Assembly (NCBI GenBank): GCA_964498965.1
Contig: CAZCJU010000080.1
Coordinates: 1-6,447, forward strand
From: CAZCJU01 sp964498965
GTDB lineage: Bacteria; Bacillota; Clostridia; Oscillospirales; CAG-272
Length of the DNA: 6,447 nucleotides
Reading direction: 5' to 3'
A program made the position numbers and the translations under genes. The notes beneath the pieces were generated by a model. That model was not told the origin of the DNA. It saw only the letters and a program-made list of their open reading frames with translations, and did not search any database. Shown piece by piece: positions 1 to 6,167 of the stretch (positions are counted from its first letter, which is position 1; every line of letters starts with the position of its first letter).

Positions 1-669
1 ATAGTTCGTAATCCTAAGGTATTCCTTTTGGACGAACCGTTGTCAAACCTCGATGCCAAGCTTCGTGCGGCGATGAGAACCGAGCTTACAAAGCTTCATA
101 AATCGCTTGAAACAACGTTCGTATACGTAACGCACGACCAGGTAGAAGCTATGACGATGGCTTCCCGTATCGTCGTTATGAAGGACGGTAAGATCCAGCA
201 GGTAGATACTCCTCAAAATCTTTACGATAAGCCCAATAAGGTGTTCGTTGCCGGATTTATAGGCACACCTCAAATGAACTTCATCGACTCCACTCTCATT
301 CAAAAGGGCGATGATGTTTACGTTCGGTTCGGTGCAAACGAGCTGAAACTTCCCGCCGACAAGGCATCAAACCCCGCACTTAAAGAGTATATCGGCAAGG
401 AGATCATCGCCGGCATACGTCCCGAGTGTATCCATGACGAGCCTATGTACTTAACGCAGTTTGCCGATTCCACGATAACGGCAGACGTTGATGTTACGGA
501 GCTTATGGGTAACGAAATATACCTGTATCTGTCGAGCGAGGAGCAAAATCTTACCGCACGTGTATCGCCTCGTTCAAAGGCTACCGCAGGTGAAAAACTT
601 CAGGTTGCCATAGACGTTACGCGTATGCACATATTCGATAAAGAAACCGAAGAGTGCATTATTCACTAA
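1..669 (+). CDS. msmX: Multi-sugar ABC importer ATPase, MsmX/UgpC/MalK type (C-terminal part, 5' truncated)
   Basis: This cytoplasmic ATPase powers carbohydrate ABC importers (CUT1 family) by binding their two permease subunits. The reading frame is open to base 1, so the true start lies outside the window. Only 222 codons are present, against about 370 in the family, so the Walker A, Q-loop and signature motif are missing. Counting from the first codon, I see Walker B VFLLDEP (7-13), the D-loop SNLD (15-18) and the H-loop histidine in YVTHDQVEAM (H45). The family-typical DGKIQQVDTP and AGFIGTPQMNF follow. Residues from about 90 to the end form the TOBE/OB regulatory domain found in MalK-type ATPases. 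In Gram-positive bacteria one MsmX often serves several sugar importers, and no permease or binding protein is visible here. The family is secure. The symbol is by similarity only; UgpC or MalK would be equally usual names. Confidence 0.93.
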   Translation: MVRNPKVFLLDEPLSNLDAKLRAAMRTELTKLHKSLETTFVYVTHDQVEAMTMASRIVVMKDGKIQQVDTPQNLYDKPNKVFVAGFIGTPQMNFIDSTLIQKGDDVYVRFGANELKLPADKASNPALKEYIGKEIIAGIRPECIHDEPMYLTQFADSTITADVDVTELMGNEIYLYLSSEEQNLTARVSPRSKATAGEKLQVAIDVTRMHIFDKETEECIIH

Positions 670-673
670 AAGC

Positions 674-702
674 TTGAATTATTGCGGGATTCGGAATATA
701 TT
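674..702 (+). promoter_or_regulatory. Weak candidate sigma-A promoter for the lipoprotein gene
   Basis: TTGAAT (674-679; 4 of 6 match TTGACA), a 17-base spacer, then TATATT (697-702; 5 of 6 match TATAAT). The -10 falls in the loop of the hairpin at 685-713. If used, transcription would start near 709, leaving a leader of roughly 27 bases with the ribosome site. AT-rich gaps often give such matches by chance, so this is tentative. Confidence 0.3.
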
Positions 703-713
703 TCCGAATCCCG
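685..713 (+). terminator. Hairpin between the ABC ATPase and the lipoprotein gene
   Basis: A perfect 12-bp stem, CGGGATTCGGAA (685-696) with TTCCGAATCCCG (702-713), closes a 5-base loop, 16 bases after the upstream stop codon. What follows is TTGTTG rather than a clean T-run. It could be a moderate or leaky intrinsic terminator, or an RNA-stabilising hairpin between two co-transcribed genes. Confidence 0.6.
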
Positions 714-735
714 TTGTTGAAAAAAAGGGAAAATC

Positions 736-2691
736 ATGAAAAAAAAGCTAACCTCTCTTTTGCTTGCGTCACTGATGATATGCTCGGCATTTTTCACATC
801 ATGTGCGAGCAATAACGGTAACGATACCTCGGACGACACCGCGGGGTCGGACACGCAAGGTGAAAGCACTACGGAACAAAACGGCGATGATGATTTCGCC
901 GGCACACCCGCATATACCGTCGAAGGAGATTACATCGTAGTAGACGGAGTAAAGTACCCTAACAATAACAATTTCAATTGCGGTCCGCTCGTCGCGACGG
1001 ACGATCTTAACCGCACACTTCCCACGGTGGAGGAAACGAAAGCATACGACGAAAGTAAAGCGGTCGGAATTTTCTATTTTCTTTGGATGGGCGAACACGG
1101 CGATTCAGGTGCATTTAATATCAGCGCTATTATAGAAAGTGATAAGAACGCCGCAAAAAAAGCAAGTTACTATATGTGGGGTCCCGAGGGTGCGATGCAT
1201 CACTGGGGTGAACCGCTTTACGGCTATTATTATTCGTCCGATAAATGGGTAATGAGAAAACATGTCGAGGAGCTTACCAACGCAGGTGTGGATTTTCTCT
1301 TCTTCGATGTGACGAACGGCTTTTCGTATATTTCAAACGCAAAAGCGATCATGCGTATACTGAGTGAGTTCAATGAACAGGGCTATGATGCACCGCAAGT
1401 GGTATTCTATACTCGTTCCGGTGCCGCCGGTGTCGCAAAATCGGTGTATAACAATATCTATAAAAAAGAAGCTTATGAGGATACGTGGTATAAAATCGAC
1501 GGTAAACCCGTTATAATCGGACCCGAATCCGAAATCAAGGCTGCACTCGGCGATGCCGGCGATTTCTTCACGTACCGTGAGGATCAGTGGCCGAATGAAG
1601 ACAAAAAGCAAAACGCATGGCCATGGATGTCATTTTCTCAGTGGGACAGCGATCTGTTCTATGATAAAAACGGCAATCCGGAGGCTATCAATGTATCCGT
1701 GGCTCAGCATAATTACACGATACGCTTCTCCGATTCGGCGATATACGGAAACAGAAAAAATCAGGGACGTTCGTTCCACAATGGCAGACAAAATATAACG
1801 GAAACCTCGTACCTGTACGGATATAACTTCCAGAGCCAATGGGATGCGGCACTTAATAGCGAAGCAACTGTCGTTCTCGTAACGGGCTGGAATGAGTGGG
1901 TAGCTCAAAGACAGTCGCCCGGTGCAAACGACGAAGTAATATTCGTTGACTGCTGTAATGTCGAATTCAGCCGCGATATAGAAATGATGCGCGGCGGATA
2001 TTTCGATAATTATTATATGCAGCTTATTTCGAATATCCGCAAATACAAGGGAACCGCACCGACTCTTGTGCAGAATACTCGCAAAAAAATAGATATAAAC
2101 GGCTCGTTTGACCAGTGGAACGATATTCTTGTGACGTATTCCGATTATGCGGGCGATACCGCAGACCGAAACGGTAAAGCATTCGGAAATACAAGACAAA
2201 AAGACAGCTCCGGCAGAAACGATATTTATAAAATGAAAGTCGTTTACGATACGTCGAATATTTATTTCTATGTGGAAACTGCGACTGACGATGACGGAAA
2301 CGTAACACCAATCACCGATTTCGATACGAATTCGACTTGGATGCAGCTGTTTATAAACATCGATAATGCCACTACGGGCTGGTACGGTTACGATTATATC
2401 GTAAACTATAAGGCAAGCAGTGCAAACGAAACTTCACTTGCAAAATGTACGAGTACGGGTAAGGAGTTTAAATTTGAAGAAACATCAAAGATAAACTACC
2501 GCATCGAAGGTAATAAGATGATGGTGAGTGTACCGCTTTCCGAACTCGGAATCACGGACTATAATAAGATTAATTTCTCGTTCAAGTGGGTTGACAGTAA
2601 CGACACCGTAACGACTATGGAGCAAATGTATACAAGCGGAGATTCCGCACCGCACGGTCGCTTGAATTTCGTATTCCAAAATTATAAATAA
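736..2691 (+). CDS. Secreted lipoprotein with a GH99/GH71-like barrel and a C-terminal CBM9-like domain
   Basis: A 651-residue surface lipoprotein, probably acting on or binding a glycan outside the cell. Residues 1-22 are a lipoprotein signal peptide (KKK, hydrophobic core) with lipobox FTSC and likely lipidated Cys23. A Ser/Thr/Asp/Gly-rich linker runs to about residue 55. Residues 75-440 resemble the (beta/alpha)8 proteins related to GH99, GH71 and WbsX: GIFYFLW (111-117), HHWGEP (155-160), GYYYSSDKWV (163-172), FFDVTNG (189-195), DGKPVIIG (255-262) and GWNEW (384-388). E387, D191 and E159 are candidate active-site acids, by motif position only. Residues 450-650 look like a CBM9/DOMON-like sandwich: IDINGSFDQWND, then DIYKMKVVYDTSNIYFYVE, then a GYDYIVN strand. 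The start is supported by AAGGG (725-729), 6 bases before the ATG. It follows a sugar-importer ATPase, which fits carbohydrate use. The substrate is unknown. The fold is recalled from motifs, not searched. Confidence 0.8.
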   Translation: MKKKLTSLLLASLMICSAFFTSCASNNGNDTSDDTAGSDTQGESTTEQNGDDDFAGTPAYTVEGDYIVVDGVKYPNNNNFNCGPLVATDDLNRTLPTVEETKAYDESKAVGIFYFLWMGEHGDSGAFNISAIIESDKNAAKKASYYMWGPEGAMHHWGEPLYGYYYSSDKWVMRKHVEELTNAGVDFLFFDVTNGFSYISNAKAIMRILSEFNEQGYDAPQVVFYTRSGAAGVAKSVYNNIYKKEAYEDTWYKIDGKPVIIGPESEIKAALGDAGDFFTYREDQWPNEDKKQNAWPWMSFSQWDSDLFYDKNGNPEAINVSVAQHNYTIRFSDSAIYGNRKNQGRSFHNGRQNITETSYLYGYNFQSQWDAALNSEATVVLVTGWNEWVAQRQSPGANDEVIFVDCCNVEFSRDIEMMRGGYFDNYYMQLISNIRKYKGTAPTLVQNTRKKIDINGSFDQWNDILVTYSDYAGDTADRNGKAFGNTRQKDSSGRNDIYKMKVVYDTSNIYFYVETATDDDGNVTPITDFDTNSTWMQLFINIDNATTGWYGYDYIVNYKASSANETSLAKCTSTGKEFKFEETSKINYRIEGNKMMVSVPLSELGITDYNKINFSFKWVDSNDTVTTMEQMYTSGDSAPHGRLNFVFQNYK

Positions 2692-2701
2692 TTAAATACG
2701 C

Positions 2702-2744
2702 AGGTCACTTCGTTCGGCTCATACCGCACGAGGTGACCTTTTTT
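2702..2744 (+). terminator. Rho-independent terminator after the lipoprotein gene
   Basis: Left arm AGGTCACTTCGT (2702-2713) pairs with ACGAGGTGACCT (2728-2739) over 12 positions with one G-T wobble. An inner CGG/CCG pair (2715-2717 with 2724-2726) tightens the loop. A run of six T (2739-2744) follows directly. It lies 10 bases after the stop codon and is the clearest terminator in the window. Confidence 0.92.
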
Positions 2745-2760
2745 GTTCAATGAAAAAAAT

Positions 2761-2821
2761 TAACATTGAGTGGCTAAAAAATAAACAATCACATTGCTGT
2801 TTGATAAAATTCACATTGCAG
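2761..2821 (+). repeat. Repeated TCACATTGC motif in the leader of the dockerin gene
   Basis: TCACATTGC occurs at 2789-2797 and again at 2811-2819, exactly 22 bases (about two helical turns) apart. A looser copy, TAACATTGA, lies at 2761-2769. The same-face spacing is what a dimeric activator or response regulator binding direct repeats would need. The upstream copy also forms an inverted repeat, TCAATG (2747-2752) with CATTGA (2764-2769). The function is inferred from position alone. Confidence 0.4.
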
Positions 2822-2828
2822 TCACAAT
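2801..2828 (+). promoter_or_regulatory. Candidate promoter of the dockerin gene
   Basis: TTGATA (2801-2806; 5 of 6 match TTGACA), a 16-base spacer, then CACAAT (2823-2828; 4 of 6 match TATAAT). The -35 lies between the two TCACATTGC copies, and the second copy lies in the spacer. A better -10 alone, TATCAT (2836-2841), has no -35 at proper spacing. A terminator just upstream means the gene needs its own promoter. This is the best candidate I find, but it is weak. Confidence 0.35.
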
Positions 2829-2855
2829 AAAGCGGTATCATTTTAATGAGGAAAA

Positions 2856-2873
2856 ATGCATGAGGTGATATGA
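2856..2873 (+). other. Five-codon upstream ORF (MHEVI) abutting the dockerin gene
   Basis: ATG at 2856, preceded by GAGG (2848-2851) four bases away, reads M-H-E-V-I and stops at TGA 2871-2873, directly before the ATG at 2874. The main gene's Shine-Dalgarno AGGTGA lies inside it. It could couple translation or be a chance reading frame. There are no runs of regulatory codons to suggest attenuation. Confidence 0.2.
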
Positions 2874-5630
2874 ATGGCAAAGGCAAAAAAGACATTGTGT
2901 GTTTTATTAAGCATCATTATGATGTCAACATCGGTAAGCTATGCTTTGACCGCCGATGAAGATTCGACAAACGACGAACAATCGGTGCAGAGCATTGTTG
3001 TTCCCGACGGATACGGCCTGAGTGTTGTAAACGACGGAACGAACAGCTATATTACCGGTATACCGGGCGGTATGAGCGTTGAACAGCTGTCGAACATTAT
3101 AGCCGCAGGACAAATAAGGGACGCCGACGGTGTTGCGGTACAAACAGGTACGATCAAAAGCGGCTATACGCTTGACGGCTGTATACTTGCGGTGCAGGGC
3201 GATGTAAACGGTGACGGAATGGTTAATACGTCGGACGTGCTTGCACTCGATGCATATGTTTCTAAAGGAAAGGGAAACATTATACCGTACAGCGGTGATC
3301 TGAACGGTGATTTGAACGTCAACGCCGACGATGTCGTGCTGGCGGCGGAACTGGTGAGAAATCTTGTTACGGGCATTGAATTGCTTCGTTCGCCCGACAA
3401 AACCGCATATTTTGACGGCGAAAAATTTAATACGTGCGGACTTGTACTGAAGGCGATATATCGCAGCGGTCAAACTAAAAATGTCTATTCGGATTTTACG
3501 GTCAAGTATCAAAACGGTATCGCTATTACAGATGAGGATACGTATGTTACAGTTTCGAGCAACGGATATGACGTTCGGATAAATGTGAGCGTCGAAAAAA
3601 TAAATTACAACTACGACCTTTCGCTTTATCAAGACGAAATAATAACTCTGACGAGCGGAGGTGCGTATGTATTTTATAACGAATCGAATAATACGCAAAT
3701 CGTTGTCAACGCACCGAATGAGGACGTTACCATAAGTCTTTCCGACGCAAATGTGACGTATAAAGGTGATTCGCCGACCGTAAATGTAATTGCGGCGTCG
3801 AGCGTTACGATATACTCTGAAACCGACAGCGTGAATACGGTTTCCGATACGAATGCAAATACGTATGATGCGTCAATTTACAGTGCGTCTGTTCCGGTGA
3901 CGTTCGACGGAAACGGTACGCTTAATGTGAACGGAAACGCAAAGGCGGGTATTACCGTTTCAAAAGCGGCACTGAACATAAAAGACGGTACGTATAATAT
4001 AACTGCGTCGGGCAACGGAATACAGGCAAAAGGTAAGGGTGCCGCCCTTACCGCAGATAAAGGCACGTTTAATATAATTGCTGGCGGCGACGGTATCAAA
4101 AACAGCAAAACAAATTTGAAAATTAACGGCGGTACGTTCGATATAACCGCCGACGGCGACGGAATACAGGCGGAAACCGCACTTGATATATGTAATGCAA
4201 AAATCAAAGCCGTGTGCGGCGGCGGTTATACGGTATCAAGCTCTAATACTGTATCCGATGCCTGGGTGTATGAAACGGTTGCCGAAGCCGATATGCCGCT
4301 GACGGAAGAAGAATATTACGGATTGTACGTCCTCGTGTCGAATACATACATTAAAATCGACGAAACGAACTATTCAACTTATTCAAGCTATACCGAGCTG
4401 TATGACAGAGTATCCGCTAAGGGCTTGAAATCCGGAACGTCGATGACGATAAATAACAGTAACATAGAGCTGGATTGTATCGATGACGGCATGAATTCCG
4501 ATACCGAAATGACGATAAACGATACGGTGCTGACTATACGCACAACGTGCGACGGAATACAGTCGGATACAACCGTTACCGTAACGTCCGGAATCATTGA
4601 TATATTGAATAAGGGTGCGTTTATCGTTTCAGCGTCGGGAAAATTTGTATATTCGAACGGAGCGTATAAACGTATAGCCGCAGATGAAAATACGCGAAAT
4701 ACGAGATACGATCTATTTAACAGCTCAAAAGGTATCAAAGCAGAAGAAAAAATAACGATTTCCGGCGGCACCGTAACCGTAAATGCTTATGATGACGCAA
4801 TACATTCAGACGGAGATGTGTATATTGTCGGCGGAGATCTGAATCTCGATACCCTCGATGACGGATTGCATGCCGAAATGAATATGACGATCGGAAGTAA
4901 AAACGTAGCTTCGCTTACCGAAAATTTCACAATAGACGTTACGAGCTGTTACGAGGGAATCGAAGGAGCGTTTATAGAGATCCGGGACGGCGATGTGTAT
5001 GTAAACTCCACTGATGACGGAATAAATGCGGCAAGCGATGTCGCAACGGAAAGCGATTATTATATACTTATCGACGGATATTGCGACGTTGCCGTGTATG
5101 CGGCGGGCGACGGACTTGACGCAAACGGAAATATTACGGTGAACGGCGGCAAAACGATAGTTTGGGGTCCTACGAACGGGGGAAACGGAGCGTTGGATTA
5201 CGACGGCAAATGCTACGTAAACGGTGGCACACTTATAGTTGTCGGCTCAAGGGATATGGCACAATTGCCTAGCAATTCGACACAGTATACGGTCGGCTTT
5301 GCATTGAGCAGCTCTTCGGGATATTCTTCCGGTACATACGTAAATCTTTCGGGCGGCGACACATCGTATACTCTTCTGCTTCCGAAATCGTATACCTCAT
5401 CGTTTACCGTGATCATATCCTCATCGGAAATTACAAGCGGAAATAAATATACACTGTATAAAGGCGGAAGCTATACCGGAGGCGAATGTGTACACGGCCA
5501 TTGCATCGGCGGAAGCTACAGTACCGGTGCGAGTGTGGCAACGGTAAATATAAGCTCCGGAAACTATATCGCAACATCGGGTTCGTTCGGAATGGGCGGC
5601 TCGTCAATGCCGTCAAGACCGGGATTTTGA
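2874..5630 (+). CDS. Secreted dockerin protein with an Ig-like module and a Cthe_2159-type carbohydrate-binding beta-helix
   Basis: A 918-residue exported protein, probably a non-catalytic glycan-binding or scaffolded component. Residues 1-24 are a Sec signal peptide ending near SYA. Residues 40-105 are a small module (ITGIPGGMSVEQL) often seen before EF-hand pairs in Firmicute exoproteins. Residues 109-167 are a type I dockerin. Both calcium loops keep positions 1, 3, 5, 9 and 12: D110, N112, D114, N118, D121 and D142, N144, D146, N150, D153. Residues 168-243 resemble a bacterial Ig-like domain. From about 245 to 830 the sequence matches the Cthe_2159 family (PF14262), a calcium-binding pectate-lyase-like beta-helix that binds cellulose or polygalacturonate in Clostridium thermocellum. 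At least eleven DGI-like motifs recur, often 21-25 residues apart. The C-terminus is Gly/Ser-rich, with no sortase motif or membrane anchor, so the dockerin may be its attachment. The start is set by AGGTGA (2863-2868), 5 bases before the ATG. Confidence 0.88.
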   Translation: MAKAKKTLCVLLSIIMMSTSVSYALTADEDSTNDEQSVQSIVVPDGYGLSVVNDGTNSYITGIPGGMSVEQLSNIIAAGQIRDADGVAVQTGTIKSGYTLDGCILAVQGDVNGDGMVNTSDVLALDAYVSKGKGNIIPYSGDLNGDLNVNADDVVLAAELVRNLVTGIELLRSPDKTAYFDGEKFNTCGLVLKAIYRSGQTKNVYSDFTVKYQNGIAITDEDTYVTVSSNGYDVRINVSVEKINYNYDLSLYQDEIITLTSGGAYVFYNESNNTQIVVNAPNEDVTISLSDANVTYKGDSPTVNVIAASSVTIYSETDSVNTVSDTNANTYDASIYSASVPVTFDGNGTLNVNGNAKAGITVSKAALNIKDGTYNITASGNGIQAKGKGAALTADKGTFNIIAGGDGIKNSKTNLKINGGTFDITADGDGIQAETALDICNAKIKAVCGGGYTVSSSNTVSDAWVYETVAEADMPLTEEEYYGLYVLVSNTYIKIDETNYSTYSSYTELYDRVSAKGLKSGTSMTINNSNIELDCIDDGMNSDTEMTINDTVLTIRTTCDGIQSDTTVTVTSGIIDILNKGAFIVSASGKFVYSNGAYKRIAADENTRNTRYDLFNSSKGIKAEEKITISGGTVTVNAYDDAIHSDGDVYIVGGDLNLDTLDDGLHAEMNMTIGSKNVASLTENFTIDVTSCYEGIEGAFIEIRDGDVYVNSTDDGINAASDVATESDYYILIDGYCDVAVYAAGDGLDANGNITVNGGKTIVWGPTNGGNGALDYDGKCYVNGGTLIVVGSRDMAQLPSNSTQYTVGFALSSSSGYSSGTYVNLSGGDTSYTLLLPKSYTSSFTVIISSSEITSGNKYTLYKGGSYTGGECVHGHCIGGSYSTGASVATVNISSGNYIATSGSFGMGGSSMPSRPGF

Positions 5631-5653
5631 CAGATAAAATTTGTTAAACAGTT

Positions 5654-5694
5654 AAGCTGTTCCTTTGCCGCAAGAACGGACAAAGGAACAGCTT
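5654..5694 (+). terminator. Terminator-like hairpin after the dockerin gene
   Basis: A perfect 14-bp stem, AAGCTGTTCCTTTG (5654-5667) with CAAAGGAACAGCTT (5681-5694), has an inner CCG/CGG pair in its loop (5668-5670 with 5677-5679). It begins 24 bases after the stop codon. The downstream tail, TTGTCGTTGTC, is only moderately T-rich, so termination may be incomplete or helped by Rho. Confidence 0.75.
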
Positions 5695-5737
5695 TGTCGT
5701 TGTCGGAGAAAAATTTGAAAAATTTTCGTTTTACCTA

Positions 5738-5766
5738 TTGACATTATAGTTCCTGTATAATATAAT
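5738..5766 (+). promoter_or_regulatory. Perfect consensus sigma-A promoter of the GntR/ABC operon
   Basis: TTGACA (5738-5743), exactly 17 bases, then TATAAT (5761-5766): 12 of 12 consensus positions with ideal spacing. A-tracts at 5709-5713 and 5718-5722, each followed by T runs, lie where an UP element would sit. Transcription should start near 5773, giving a leader of about 47 bases. A promoter this strong ahead of a repressor gene suggests tight repression at rest. Confidence 0.88.
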
Positions 5767-5770
5767 ACAG
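5753..5770 (+). promoter_or_regulatory. Palindromic operator candidate over the -10 box
   Basis: CTGTAT (5753-5758), six bases, then its inverse ATACAG (5765-5770). The palindrome surrounds the -10 hexamer, so a bound dimer would block RNA polymerase. GntR-family dimers, including YtrA, bind inverted repeats in their own promoters, and the first downstream gene is such a regulator. Autorepression is inferred. Confidence 0.6.
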
Positions 5771-5800
5771 TTGATACAGATGATACAGTTAATACAATAG
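5765..5800 (+). repeat. Four 9-bp tandem repeats (ATACAGTTG family) at the transcription start
   Basis: Four units in perfect 9-base register: ATACAGTTG (5765-5773), ATACAGATG (5774-5782), ATACAGTTA (5783-5791) and ATACAATAG (5792-5800). The ATACA core is in all four and ATACAG in the first three. The first unit is also the right half of the palindrome at 5753-5770. They cover the predicted start site and early leader, so they may be extra half-sites for the repressor or an RNA element. Confidence 0.75.
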
Positions 5801-5819
5801 AAAGAGGCGGCAGATCCCG

Positions 5820-6167
5820 ATGAAGCTGAGTGGCAAAAAAGAGGTATATCTCGAAATCGCCGATAAATATAGGGAATATATACATTTGGGCGTGATACGC
5901 AACGGCGAAAAACTGCCGTCGATCCGCACTGCGGCAGGTGAACTCGGCGTAAATCCGAATACGGTTGCACGTGCATATTCCGTGCTTGAAAAAGAGGGAT
6001 ATATAAATTCATTGCCGAAAAAAGGTGTTTTCGTCGCATACGGTACGGACGAGGTCACAAAACAGACCGATACACACAAAAACGTCATTAGCGGATTAAA
6101 GAAAGCGGGCATCGATAAGCAAACGGTGTTGAATTGGATTACGGAGGTTTACGGTAAAGATGATTGA
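5820..6167 (+). CDS. GntR-family repressor, YtrA subfamily
   Basis: A 115-residue DNA-binding regulator. Residues 8-75 form the GntR winged helix-turn-helix: a first helix VYLEIADKYREYIHLGVI, then GEKLPSIRTAAGELGVNPNTV with the recognition helix, RAYSVLEKEGYI, and the wing SLPKKGVFV. Only about 40 residues follow, too short for the FadR, HutC or MocR effector domains. This length is typical of the YtrA subfamily, where the tail makes a small helical dimerisation unit. Such regulators usually repress their own operon together with an ABC transporter and, in B. subtilis, respond to cell-wall-active antibiotics. That fits the next gene, whose ATG overlaps this stop by 8 bases, and the operator-like repeats upstream. 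The ribosome site is AGAGG (5803-5807), 12 bases before the ATG, or GGCGG nearer; spacing is slightly long. The inducer is unknown. Confidence 0.92.
   Translation: MKLSGKKEVYLEIADKYREYIHLGVIRNGEKLPSIRTAAGELGVNPNTVARAYSVLEKEGYINSLPKKGVFVAYGTDEVTKQTDTHKNVISGLKKAGIDKQTVLNWITEVYGKDD

Noticed and set aside
28..30. Start codon for the first gene at TTG 28
   Set aside because: This TTG encodes the Leu of the Walker B motif VFLLDEP, and the frame is open to base 1, so the gene simply continues beyond the left edge.
1630..2199. Open frame of 189 codons on the - strand
   Set aside because: It is antisense to the recognisable barrel and CBM-like part of the lipoprotein, and its translation resembles no family I know.
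2745..2873. Possible riboswitch or structured RNA leader
   Set aside because: The stretch is AT-rich with only one short 6-bp inverted repeat and no recognisable riboswitch core.
2925..3698. Long open frame of 257 codons on the - strand
   Set aside because: It lies wholly inside the dockerin gene, reads as low-complexity Ile/Val/Arg-rich sequence with no motif, and the + strand frame has clear domains and a strong ribosome site.
5765..5800. Possible CRISPR array
   Set aside because: Units are 9 bases with no spacers and lie in a promoter leader; there are no cas genes.
5789..6112. Open frame of 107 codons on the - strand under the repressor gene
   Set aside because: The + strand encodes an unmistakable GntR winged helix with its own promoter; the antisense frame is a shadow.
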